A stretch of DNA of 9,092 bases from Candidatus Omnitrophota bacterium (lineage in GTDB: Bacteria; Omnitrophota; Gorgyraeia; Aquiviventales; Aquiviventaceae): contig JACPAW010000017.1 in the NCBI GenBank assembly GCA_016180605.1, positions 1-9,092 of the forward strand, read 5' to 3'. The translations under genes were made by a program, and so were the position numbers. A model generated the notes under the pieces. The model had not been told where the DNA came from and searched no databases. It saw only the letters and a program-made list of their open reading frames with translations. Of the stretch, positions 1-6,309 are shown one piece after another (the stretch's first letter is position 1; the number at the start of each line of letters is the position of its first letter).

Positions 1-401
1 AAACGTTCGCGCGTCTGACGGATAAGATCCAGGTAGTAATCCAGCGGCAAACTCGGATTATGGCCTCCTTGCAACAAAACCGTGGTGGCTCCTAAATCCG
101 CTGCTTGGCGGATTTTCTCCATCACCTGTTCCACGGTCAGCGTATAGCCGCCCTCCTGGCCTGGCTTTCTGTAAAAAGCGCAAAATATGCAGTCGGTGAT
201 GCACACATTCGTGTAGTTGGGGTTGGAATCAATGACAAAGGTGACTTGGCACTCCGGGTTTAAACGAAACCGCACCCGGTTGGCAAGCTGAGCCATTTCC
301 AGAAGGTTCCCATGGCGCCATAACCATAAACCCTCTTCCCGGTTCAGACGTTTTTCCGAGAGGATCTTTTCTTCAATGACTTCTGAGCACGTTATAGTCA
401 T
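1..401 (-). CDS. mqnC: MqnC, cyclic dehypoxanthinyl futalosine synthase (3' part outside window)
   Basis: Only the first 133 codons are present; the gene runs off the window at base 1. The translation has the radical SAM cluster motif CX3CX2C at C67, C71 and C74 (CITDCIFC), followed by AFYR and a GGHNP segment near residues 112-116, all characteristic of MqnC. In the futalosine pathway this enzyme uses SAM radical chemistry to cyclise dehypoxanthine futalosine, forming the second ring of the naphthoquinone. The ATG at 401-399 is the only good start; it lies inside the end of mqnA (29-nt overlap), so translation is probably coupled. The CITDCIFCAFYR signature separates it from MqnE (CVLSCRFCDF), present further upstream. 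Family assignment is firm; whether the rest of the gene is intact cannot be seen. Confidence 0.93.
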   Translation of the reverse strand, partial: MTITCSEVIEEKILSEKRLNREEGLWLWRHGNLLEMAQLANRVRFRLNPECQVTFVIDSNPNYTNVCITDCIFCAFYRKPGQEGGYTLTVEQVMEKIRQAADLGATTVLLQGGHNPSLPLDYYLDLIRQTRER

Positions 402-1149
402 GGACCAATTCCGTAAATCGAGCCAGTCCCTCTTCTTCCGGCGCACTGAGCCGATAATGGAAGCCTTCCAGGTACTTCAAGAGTTCCCCGGCGGGTACCC
501 CGAGCAATGGAGATTGCTCCTGTGCCATCTCTCCTAGTTGTTTCATATTAATACCCAAGGCTCTACTCAGCGCTCTTTCCATTTGGCGCTTGTCTTCCGA
601 TGGGACATCCTTTCGGATGGCCCAGACCGCGAATACAAATGGCAGGTGCTGCCAGAGCCACCACTCAAATGCTAAATCCACCTCAAAGGGATATAGGGTG
701 TTCGCATGGCTGAAGCGCACCGCCTCATCCCCGATGAGCAAGAGAGCATCTGCATCCTCTTGAGTCCTATGGCCTTCGAGATAGGCCTGTGGCAGCACAT
801 GATAGCGTTGTTCCAGCAGCAGCCGCAGCAGCAAAACGGTCGTAGAGCTTTCTGCGCTGACTAGGATCTTCGCGCCATCGAGCTGCCGAATCGGCTTGCG
901 GGAAAATAAAAGCGCGCTCCGCGAACGGCCTCGGACGGCAATACCGAATGGGCCCAGCCGCTCAAACGTATCCTGCAGCCTTAAATAGTCGGCCAGCGAC
1001 AACAGCCCCCCGGCAACACTGCCTGAAGATGCCTGCCTTCCGAGTTCGCTGGGTACGTAATCAATCAAGGAATTCCCGTTACCCAGATCAAGACCTCGGT
1101 AAAGCGGAAGACTGTTAAGATACGGTATTCTCGCAATGAGCCTGCTCAT
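373..1149 (-). CDS. mqnA: MqnA, chorismate dehydratase
   Basis: MqnA dehydrates chorismate to 3-[(1-carboxyvinyl)oxy]benzoate, the entry step of futalosine-dependent menaquinone synthesis. The protein is 258 residues, near the usual 260-290. It has the MqnA/MqnD periplasmic-binding-like fold signature: an N-terminal ARIPYLNSLPL stretch (residues 6-16), the LLIGDEA motif around 137-143, and LPFVFAVWAIRK near 169-180. It has no signal peptide and should be cytosolic. An open frame extends upstream to 1188, but the extra residues do not resemble the family, so I chose the ATG at 1149-1147, which puts MSRLIARIPYLN at the N-terminus. It overlaps the end of mqnE by 35 nt and the start of mqnC by 29 nt, so the three are almost certainly one transcription unit. 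No clear Shine-Dalgarno is visible; the overlap suggests coupling. Confidence 0.92.
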   Translation of the reverse strand: MSRLIARIPYLNSLPLYRGLDLGNGNSLIDYVPSELGRQASSGSVAGGLLSLADYLRLQDTFERLGPFGIAVRGRSRSALLFSRKPIRQLDGAKILVSAESSTTVLLLRLLLEQRYHVLPQAYLEGHRTQEDADALLLIGDEAVRFSHANTLYPFEVDLAFEWWLWQHLPFVFAVWAIRKDVPSEDKRQMERALSRALGINMKQLGEMAQEQSPLLGVPAGELLKYLEGFHYRLSAPEEEGLARFTELVHDYNVLRSH

Positions 1150-2212
1150 CAAAAATGGACACCGTGTTGTAGAGTGCATCGCGCTCAACCGGAGTGCATC
1201 CAGATTGCCGAATCAGTTCTATCAAACGTCCCCGCGTGAGGTTTACTGGAGAAGAAGTATTCGCCGCGTGCATAATGCGCTCTTCTCCGATTGTGCCATC
1301 GATATCATCCGCCCCCCAGTGGACAGCCATTGAGACGGTTTCTTCTCCAATGGTGACCCAGTAAGCTTTGATGTGAGGCATGTTATCGAGCAGCAACCGT
1401 GCGATGGCGATGGTCTTGAGGTCTTCGATGGCTGAGGCTTGGCGGGATACGATTTTCGTGTTGCCAGGCTGGTATGCCAAGGGAATAAAACTCATGAAAC
1501 CACGGGTTTCATCTTGAAGCTCGCGCAGCCTGAGCATATGCTCGACCCGTTCTTCATAAGTCTCCATATGGCCGTATAAAAGGGTTGAGTTCGTTGGAAT
1601 TTGAAGCCGATGGGCGATGCGGTGGATCTCAAGCCAACGGGGGGCTCCAATCTTAAACGGAAACAGGGCCTTGCGGATGCGCTCTGAAAATACTTCAGCG
1701 CCTCCTCCTGGAAGCGCGGATAACCCTGCTTCTTTTAACTGCAGCAGCACTTCTTCTGCCGGCAGCCGGAATTTTTTCGAAAAATAGTCGATTTCAACCG
1801 CAGTCCAAGCCTTGATCTGAATTTGCGGGAAGTTCTGCTTAATGGCCCGGAACAGATCAAGGTAATAGCTCCATTTCCAATCCGGATGAAGTCCTCCGAC
1901 AATGTGCACTTCGCGCAAATCGGCATGGCAGCGCGAGAGAATTTCCTCAATGGACATTTCATAGGCGTTAGGCTTACCCCGCTTCGTCGCAAAATCGCAG
2001 AACCGGCAGGAAAGAACGCAGATATTCGAGGGATTGATCTGGCAGTTGACGACGAAATGAACGCGATCTTGCCAACGGGATCGCTTGACTTCATCCGCCA
2101 GGCGGCCTAAGCCGACAATGTCATCGGTTTCAAACAGTGCCAAGGCCTCTTGGCGCGTGAGGCGCTGATCCGACTCAATTTTCGAGGTTATTTGTTCCAA
2201 TATTGATGCCAT
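1115..2212 (-). CDS. mqnE: MqnE, aminofutalosine synthase (radical SAM)
   Basis: MqnE adds an adenosyl radical to the MqnA product and rearranges it to 6-amino-6-deoxyfutalosine. The 365-residue protein has the radical SAM motif CX3CX2C at C65, C69 and C72 (CVLSCRFC) followed by DFATKRGK, then HIVGGLHPDW, a typical MqnE segment. Near the C-terminus are GADDIDGTIGEERIMHAA and PVERDALYN, which mark the MqnE family rather than MqnC. The open frame reaches 2299, but the first 29 residues lack family character. The ATG at 2212-2210 gives MASILEQITSKI, a normal MqnE start; an ATG at 2227 is the alternative. The start overlaps the UbiD gene end by 25 nt. The last roughly 14 residues (after YNTV) seem to be an extension produced by overlap with mqnA. 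Having MqnE implies the amino branch, so a deaminase or amino-tolerant nucleosidase is needed elsewhere. Confidence 0.93.
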   Translation of the reverse strand: MASILEQITSKIESDQRLTRQEALALFETDDIVGLGRLADEVKRSRWQDRVHFVVNCQINPSNICVLSCRFCDFATKRGKPNAYEMSIEEILSRCHADLREVHIVGGLHPDWKWSYYLDLFRAIKQNFPQIQIKAWTAVEIDYFSKKFRLPAEEVLLQLKEAGLSALPGGGAEVFSERIRKALFPFKIGAPRWLEIHRIAHRLQIPTNSTLLYGHMETYEERVEHMLRLRELQDETRGFMSFIPLAYQPGNTKIVSRQASAIEDLKTIAIARLLLDNMPHIKAYWVTIGEETVSMAVHWGADDIDGTIGEERIMHAANTSSPVNLTRGRLIELIRQSGCTPVERDALYNTVSIFDEQAHCENTVS

Positions 2213-3948
2213 CGCGTGTTGACCCATTGGGAAACACCAGGATCCATGACGACTGCTTCCGGATAACCGGTTTTGAATGTGGCGTCGATGCCAAGACACC
2301 CCCGGTACACCGGCCAGCTTCCATGAAGCTCGGCATTCTGGAAAACCACATCGCGCGCCGGATCAAAGCGGGTAAAAATACCCCACAACAAGCTTTCTTT
2401 GTCCTCCATATCCACATCGGGGCTGACTGCTGCTAGTAATTTCCATCGAGAAAAAGCCGGATCCTTGACAAGCTGCTCGACCACTTCCCTGCCTGAACCT
2501 TCCACTTGAATGGCTAAAAGAACTTCTTCCCAGCTTTTCACGCGGCGGATTCTAGGATGCAGGGATAGGACCCGGGCAACGTCTATTTTTGCGGCAGGCT
2601 TTTCTCCCTGACCCGAGCCATTCCGGGTGGCATCCAGGATCATCTTGCTGCCTAGATTCAGGGTAAAACTCGTAAAATCCAGGGTATCAAAAGGAACCCC
2701 TGGAAGCAAGAGAAAGTCCTCCTGAGGGTCAAAATGCTGCTGTAGCGCTTTCAACACCGCATTAAAATCTCTGGCATCCACATCCTCATCCACCAGAACC
2801 AGGCACTTGGTCAAGGACATCTGCCCTGTTCCTAAGAGCCCCAAGGCTGTCTTCATCGCTTCTTTTCCAAAACGCTCCGCTACGGATGCCACGGCGAGGC
2901 TGTGGAATCCTGCTTCATAATAAGCCCAAAGATCCCGGATTTCCGGGTGAATGAGCCGAATCATGGGAAGCAGCATTTCTTGGACGGCGTTTCCCAGATA
3001 GCGGTCTTCCTGGGGCGGCTTTCCTACGACAGCAGCCAGATAGATCGGATGCTTGCGCCGTGTAACGGTCTGTAACCACAAAACCGGAAAGGGCGCTGGA
3101 TGCGAATAGTGCCCGAAGTGATCGCCGAAAGGACCCTCGGGTAAACGCTCATCGGGAGCAACGAAACCTTCCAAAACGATCTCCGCATCCGCCGGCGAAA
3201 CGGTCAGCTTGGTCTTTCCAAGAACCAGCGGAATGGACTTTCCACGCAGGAATCCGGCAAATGCGATTTCATCGATGCCCTCTGGAAGCGGCGAAACCGA
3301 TGCCAAATAAAGAAGAGGATCTCCTCCGATGATCACAGAAACAGCGAGTGCTTTTTCTTGTTTCTGTGCTTTCCAATAATGGAAGCCGCCCCCTTTCTGG
3401 ATTTGCCAGTGCATCAGGACTTGGTCGGGTCCTACCACTTGCATGCGGTAGATACCCAGATTGCGGACATCCGTTTCCGGGTCATGGGTTAAAACCATCC
3501 CGCAGGTAATGAAACGGCCGGCATCTTTGGGCCAACATTTTAAAACGGGAAACCGTGAAAGATCGGGGGCTTCTTCCACTTCTTGGCAAACTCCATGACG
3601 CAAGCGCTTGGGCCCCATCGCCAAAACACGGCCCAAGGTCCGCCATTCCCCGATCAAGCGCTTGGGCCGAGGCGGCATCGCCGCCTCCATCAAGCGCTTC
3701 AGCTGCCTGCCTACTTCTTCCGGATGCCTTCCCAAAGCCAGTTCGATGCGCCGCTGGCTGCCTAAAAGATTAATCGCCAATGGAAATTCCGAGCCTTTGA
3801 CGCGTTCGAACAAAAGTGCCGGTCCTTTTTCCTTCACTACCCGTGTGGCAATCTCGGTGATTTCCAGCTCCGGGTCCACTTCAACGGAAACGCGCGCCAG
3901 TTGTCCTTCGCGGTCAAGTTGGGAGAGAAAAGACTGCAGGTCAGGCAT
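2188..3948 (-). CDS. UbiD-family decarboxylase, menaquinone type (MqnL-like)
   Basis: UbiD enzymes decarboxylate aromatic or unsaturated acids with prenylated FMN. Beside mqnE/mqnA/mqnC, the likely job is decarboxylation of the prenylated naphthoate. The protein is 586 residues, matching the long menaquinone-associated UbiD group rather than the ~500-residue E. coli UbiD. It starts MPDLQSFLSQLDREGQL, a typical UbiD opening. R168 in RNLGIYRMQ and the EGPFGD motif (E271, D276) occupy the positions of the catalytic Arg-Glu-Glu/Asp set of the family. The open frame extends to 4002, but those 18 extra codons (MLCAVCCVLSAVCCVLPS) are a read-through of a 7-bp repeat array, so I chose the ATG at 3948-3946. 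No clear ribosome binding site precedes it: the array fills that space. It overlaps mqnE by 25 nt. A 14-nt sequence is repeated inside it (3601-3614 and 3655-3668), encoding PKRL twice. Confidence 0.9.
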   Translation of the reverse strand: MPDLQSFLSQLDREGQLARVSVEVDPELEITEIATRVVKEKGPALLFERVKGSEFPLAINLLGSQRRIELALGRHPEEVGRQLKRLMEAAMPPRPKRLIGEWRTLGRVLAMGPKRLRHGVCQEVEEAPDLSRFPVLKCWPKDAGRFITCGMVLTHDPETDVRNLGIYRMQVVGPDQVLMHWQIQKGGGFHYWKAQKQEKALAVSVIIGGDPLLYLASVSPLPEGIDEIAFAGFLRGKSIPLVLGKTKLTVSPADAEIVLEGFVAPDERLPEGPFGDHFGHYSHPAPFPVLWLQTVTRRKHPIYLAAVVGKPPQEDRYLGNAVQEMLLPMIRLIHPEIRDLWAYYEAGFHSLAVASVAERFGKEAMKTALGLLGTGQMSLTKCLVLVDEDVDARDFNAVLKALQQHFDPQEDFLLLPGVPFDTLDFTSFTLNLGSKMILDATRNGSGQGEKPAAKIDVARVLSLHPRIRRVKSWEEVLLAIQVEGSGREVVEQLVKDPAFSRWKLLAAVSPDVDMEDKESLLWGIFTRFDPARDVVFQNAELHGSWPVYRGCLGIDATFKTGYPEAVVMDPGVSQWVNTRWHQYWNK

Positions 3949-3953
3949 GGAAG

Positions 3954-4002
3954 GCAGCACACAGCAGACAGCAGACAGCACACAGCAGACAGCACACAGC
4001 AA
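3954..4002. repeat. Heptamer tandem array, ACAGCAN family
   Basis: Seven consecutive 7-bp units, read on the plus strand: GCAGCAC, ACAGCAG, ACAGCAG, ACAGCAC, ACAGCAG, ACAGCAC, ACAGCAA. Most variation is at the seventh base. The array starts 5 nt upstream of the UbiD start codon and occupies its 5' leader. It is the left arm of an outer inverted repeat whose right arm is at 4143-4174. Confidence 0.9.
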
Positions 4003-4032
4003 TCAGAATGGGACACGCAAGTGATGCGAAAC

Positions 4033-4109
4033 TTTTGGGACATGGGACGTGGGCCGTGGGACATGTTCGTGGTGTTCTTGTCCCATGTCTCATGGCCCAT
4101 GTCCCAAAA
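4033..4109. repeat. Inverted heptamer array (GGGACRT family) able to form a long hairpin
   Basis: The left arm has four 7-bp units at 4037-4064: GGGACAT, GGGACGT, GGGCCGT, GGGACAT. The right arm, at 4081-4105, has the complementary units in reverse (ATGTCTC, ATGGCCC, ATGTCCC preceded by TCCC). Arms 4033-4064 and 4078-4109 match at about 26 of 32 positions by my hand alignment, with a 13-nt loop. This hairpin sits between the ubiX stop and the UbiD start and lies inside a second inverted heptamer repeat. No run of T follows it on the minus strand, so it does not look like a classical terminator for these genes. Confidence 0.88.
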
Positions 4110-4142
4110 GAGTGGTTCTTGAACTCTGTTATTTTGCCATCT

Positions 4143-4174
4143 CTGTATGCTGTGTGCTGATTGCTGTTTGCTGA
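4143..4174. repeat. Heptamer tandem array, CTGTNTG family (right arm of outer inverted repeat)
   Basis: Four 7-bp units on the plus strand, CTGTATG, CTGTGTG, CTGATTG, CTGTTTG, plus a partial CTGA. They are the complement of the ACAGCAN array at 3954-4002, so the two arrays can pair around the inner hairpin; 4157-4174 pairs with the region ending at 4006 at about 16 of 18 positions. The array ends 5 nt from the ubiX stop codon. The T-run after it (4175-4180) lies on the plus strand and codes for nothing I can see in that direction. Confidence 0.85.
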
Positions 4175-4179
4175 TTTTT

Positions 4180-4731
4180 TCATTCCAACGCTTCAGGTTT
4201 CCAGGCATACTCGGTTCGGAATCCGAGCTCACCGATTACTTTATCGACGAATTGCTCGGTAAGCTCCTGGAGGGTCTTAGGATTGTGGTAGAAAGGCGGT
4301 GAAAGCGGCATGATGAGAACACCCATTTGGGATAGCTTATGCGCCTGCTCCAGGGAAAGGGTTGAAAGAGGGGATTCGCGAAGGACGAGAATGATCTTAC
4401 GTCGCTCCTTTAACGCCACCTGTGCGGCACGCGTTAAGAGGGTATCCCCCAGCCCACAGGCGATCTTTGCCATGGTTGAGATAGAGCATGGAAGAATGAC
4501 CAGCGCATCAAACGGTGGCAGCCCTGAAGCAAAAGGGGCCGTCATATCTTCGTCGCTGAATGATTTTTTAACGTGCTCTGCCAAATGGTGCTCTGTCAAA
4601 CCCGTTTCCTCTTTGAGGACATAGCGGCCCCATTTGGTAAGAATCAGGTATTTCTCCGCCTGGCAGCGGCGTAGAAACTCAACACCGAAAACCGACCCCG
4701 AAGCTCCCGTAATACCAACGATAAGGCGCAT
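4180..4731 (-). CDS. UbiX-family flavin prenyltransferase (MqnM-like)
   Basis: UbiX joins a dimethylallyl group to FMN to make the prenyl-FMN cofactor that UbiD needs, so this gene and the next one downstream form a functional pair. The 183-residue protein has the flavin-binding GITGASGS motif at residues 6-13, PCSISTMAKIACGLGDTLLTR near 81-101, and the LKERRKIILVLRESPLS segment near 107-123, all diagnostic of UbiX. Length is normal (about 185-200). I chose the ATG at 4731-4729, giving MRLIVGITGASGS; a TTG-started extension to 4752 reads into a heptamer repeat and is unlikely. No Shine-Dalgarno is evident because the repeat occupies the leader. The gene is separated from UbiD by 231 nt filled mainly with inverted repeats, unlike the overlapping genes further down the cluster. 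Confidence 0.92.
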   Translation of the reverse strand: MRLIVGITGASGSVFGVEFLRRCQAEKYLILTKWGRYVLKEETGLTEHHLAEHVKKSFSDEDMTAPFASGLPPFDALVILPCSISTMAKIACGLGDTLLTRAAQVALKERRKIILVLRESPLSTLSLEQAHKLSQMGVLIMPLSPPFYHNPKTLQELTEQFVDKVIGELGFRTEYAWKPEALE

Positions 4732-4738
4732 CAATATA

Positions 4739-4766
4739 GGTACAAGGTGCAAGGTACAAGGTTCAA
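4739..4766. repeat. Heptamer tandem array, GGTNCAA family
   Basis: Four consecutive 7-bp units on the plus strand: GGTACAA, GGTGCAA, GGTACAA, GGTTCAA. Variation is confined to the fourth base. The array begins 7 nt upstream of the ubiX start codon and covers the place where its ribosome binding site would be expected. Confidence 0.88.
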
Positions 4767-4792
4767 GTAGGGAGGCATTCCTAATACGATAG

Positions 4793-4834
4793 CCCCGCGG
4801 CCTTGATTTGGCCTGTTAGGCCAAATCAGCGGGG
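4793..4834. repeat. GC-rich hairpin between the prenyltransferase gene and ubiX
   Basis: The inner stem is a perfect 10-bp inverted repeat, TGATTTGGCC (4804-4813) and GGCCAAATCA (4819-4828), with a 5-nt loop. CCCCGC (4793-4798) pairs with GCGGGG (4829-4834) as an outer stem, leaving a 5-nt bulge on one side. It starts 18 nt beyond the prenyltransferase stop codon. No T-run follows in the minus direction, so it is not a convincing intrinsic terminator; it could stabilise or partly attenuate the mRNA. Confidence 0.75.
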
Positions 4835-4851
4835 GTACCGCCTCAACTCGA

Positions 4852-5712
4852 CTAGGGTGGCACATTTGGAACGCCTCCTACCCTTCCAACGATGACAAAT
4901 CCTAACACAAGAAAGCCCAGGACCCCGTTAAGTTGAAAGAACGCAAATATGGGATTGCGGGAGGCAACGGCATGCTGCCAAATAAAGATCCCGCCGATTG
5001 CGACCAACCATAACAGCGCTGCGGCATTCCCCAACTGACCACGCCAGAGAACCAGCAGCGCAATAAATGCTAGCCCATGCAAGGCTGCTGCCATTTGCAG
5101 GGCGCGGTGCTTGCCTATCCAGGCAGGCAGCGAATGCAATCCTTGCTCGCGGTCAAAACGCTCGTCCATCGTCGCATAGATGATGTCAAAACCAGCAACC
5201 CATAGAATGGAAAAAAACCACAGCCACGCTACTTCCCCGATTGATTGCAACGATTGCGACGTCGCCAGCCAGCCGCCAAGCGGAGTCATGGACCACGCCA
5301 GCCCAAGGCCCAAATGCGCCAGCGTCGTCCAACGCTTTAAGTAGGGATACACCACAAAGAGCGCAACCGGAATCGGAGATAACCAAAGACAAATCGGTGC
5401 AATCTTCCATGCGGCAAAGCCGTAAATACAGCCGGCGACCAAAACAATCGCCCCTGCTTCTTTAAGGGTCATCACGCCGCTGGGAAGCTCCCGGTCTTTG
5501 GTGCGGGGATTTTTAGCATCGATTGTGGCATCGATCATCCTATTGAGTCCCATCGCCATGATACGAGCACCCATAGCTGCTAGGATGATCCATCCCGCTA
5601 ATTCCAGCGTCAGCCTTCCTTTGCCAAGTAATGCCCCCGCAAAAATCAAAGGAAGCGAGAATAGGGTATGTTCCAGCTTGACAAAGCGGACGTAGTGGCA
5701 AATCTGCGGCAT
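4852..5712 (-). CDS. UbiA-family prenyltransferase, menaquinone type (MqnP-like)
   Basis: This integral membrane enzyme transfers a polyprenyl chain to the aromatic ring, here most likely the futalosine-derived naphthoate. The 286-residue protein shows both UbiA aspartate motifs: NRMIDATID at N57-D61-D65, followed by NPRTKDRELPSG, and DIIYATMDERFD with D176, D183 and D187 followed by REQGLHSLP. Multiple hydrophobic segments (for example 17-31, 38-54, 86-99, 107-122, 161-179, 205-222, 231-245 and 258-277) fit the usual eight or nine helices. The ATG at 5712-5710 shares one base with the preceding stop (TGATG), so translation is probably coupled to the small exported protein upstream. No Shine-Dalgarno is visible. 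The MqnP role, rather than a 4-hydroxybenzoate prenyltransferase role, rests on the neighbouring mqn genes. Confidence 0.9.
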   Translation of the reverse strand: MPQICHYVRFVKLEHTLFSLPLIFAGALLGKGRLTLELAGWIILAAMGARIMAMGLNRMIDATIDAKNPRTKDRELPSGVMTLKEAGAIVLVAGCIYGFAAWKIAPICLWLSPIPVALFVVYPYLKRWTTLAHLGLGLAWSMTPLGGWLATSQSLQSIGEVAWLWFFSILWVAGFDIIYATMDERFDREQGLHSLPAWIGKHRALQMAAALHGLAFIALLVLWRGQLGNAAALLWLVAIGGIFIWQHAVASRNPIFAFFQLNGVLGFLVLGFVIVGRVGGVPNVPP

Positions 5713-6011
5713 CAGAACAAAAACGGCAAAACAAAGGGGGCTGCGGCTTTGGCCGCATCGACTCCGAAGGCAGCCACTTCCCAGGCTCCACCTAACACCA
5801 GGCCAACTCCGCTTACCGTTCCATTGACAGCGCCTAAAACGGTTCCTACGATCGGCGGGCCGCTCACAGTACCCACGAGTGTGGAAAGCGGAACCTGGAG
5901 TACCCCGGCTACCATTTTGAACAAACCGCGAATCGGGTTCGCTTCAGCCACTGGGACTATTAGAAATGACGCGGCTGAAAATACCGCCAAAGCCAAACGC
6001 CCAGGTTTCAT
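5712..6011 (-). CDS. Small exported protein, TIGR04073-like (second copy)
   Basis: This is a 99-residue protein with a clear signal peptide: K2 and R5, a hydrophobic core over residues 6-20, and a likely AEA cleavage site before NPIRG near residue 24. The mature part is rich in Gly, Val and Ala, with SGPPIVGTV near the middle and a hydrophobic C-terminus (APFVLPFLF). It is paralogous to the gene just upstream: both share the order VLxG..VP/LP..T..SGPP(I/V)VGT..G.. and a closing GG.WEV or GGVVEM segment. The pattern resembles the small proteins labelled 'exosortase system-associated, TIGR04073', whose function is unknown. The start overlaps the previous stop by 4 nt (ATGA) and its own stop overlaps the prenyltransferase start. 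Family call is tentative; export is well supported. Confidence 0.7.
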   Translation of the reverse strand: MKPGRLALAVFSAASFLIVPVAEANPIRGLFKMVAGVLQVPLSTLVGTVSGPPIVGTVLGAVNGTVSGVGLVLGGAWEVAAFGVDAAKAAAPFVLPFLF

Positions 6012-6301
6012 CGCCTGCGTTTTGTTCCGAACGGATCGAATGCTTCTGCCATCTCCACCACACCCCCTACTGTAGTTTGGACGGCACGGGAAGCACCCGC
6101 AAGCAACCCAACGGCTGTACCCACAACAGGCGGGCCGCTCAGTGTGGCATCGAGGACCGTTTTTGGAAGCTCAAAGACGATACCGCCCAAAACCTGGCCA
6201 AGTCCATGCATGAAGCTCGGCTCCTTGCGCGTTTCGGCAGCAACGGGCGAAGCGAAAACTAACATACCGAAGATAGTAGATAGCAGATACGTCCCTCTCA
6301 A
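6008..6301 (-). CDS. Small exported protein, TIGR04073-like (first copy)
   Basis: This is a predicted 97-residue exported protein. The mature region carries GLGQVLGGIVFELPKTVLDA, then SGPPVVGTAVGLL and TTVGGVVEM, a layout like TIGR04073 proteins, and a basic C-terminal tail (TKRRR). The start is uncertain. An ATG at 6394 would put the first residues inside an inverted heptamer array, which is implausible. The ATG at 6265 leaves too short a signal peptide. A TTG at 6301-6299 gives MRGTYLLSTIFGMLVFASPVAAETRK, a good signal peptide with an AAA-type cleavage region, so I chose it. Part of that hydrophobic core (YLLSTIF) is itself encoded by three 7-bp repeat units at 6271-6291. The gene overlaps its paralogue by 4 nt. 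Confidence 0.62.
   Translation of the reverse strand: MRGTYLLSTIFGMLVFASPVAAETRKEPSFMHGLGQVLGGIVFELPKTVLDATLSGPPVVGTAVGLLAGASRAVQTTVGGVVEMAEAFDPFGTKRRR
6271..6291. repeat. Heptamer tandem array, AGATANN family, inside a signal-peptide coding region
   Basis: Three 7-bp units on the plus strand: AGATAGT, AGATAGC, AGATACG. On the minus strand they encode part of the presumed signal peptide of the first TIGR04073-like gene. With only three units, chance cannot be excluded, but the period equals that of the other arrays in this window and a second array begins 19 nt away. Confidence 0.55.
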
Positions 6302-6309
6302 AAGGTTTT

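Noticed and set aside
3949..4002. N-terminal extension of UbiD (MLCAVCCVLSAVCCVLPS) as a cysteine-rich leader
   Set aside because: It is a direct read-through of the 7-bp repeat array; the family start is MPDLQSFL at 3948.
3954..4174. CRISPR array
   Set aside because: Units are 7 bp with no unique spacers and no cas genes nearby.
4143..4180. Plus-strand terminator (repeat arm followed by six T)
   Set aside because: No plus-strand gene is present upstream to terminate, and the T-run overlaps the region at the ubiX stop.
4793..4834. Rho-independent terminator after the prenyltransferase gene
   Set aside because: The stem is good but the minus strand continues with CTATCGTATTAGG rather than a T-run.
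5668..6075. Plus-strand 135-residue open frame
   Set aside because: It is a Pro/Thr/Ala-rich shadow of the minus-strand exported genes, without family features or a ribosome binding site.
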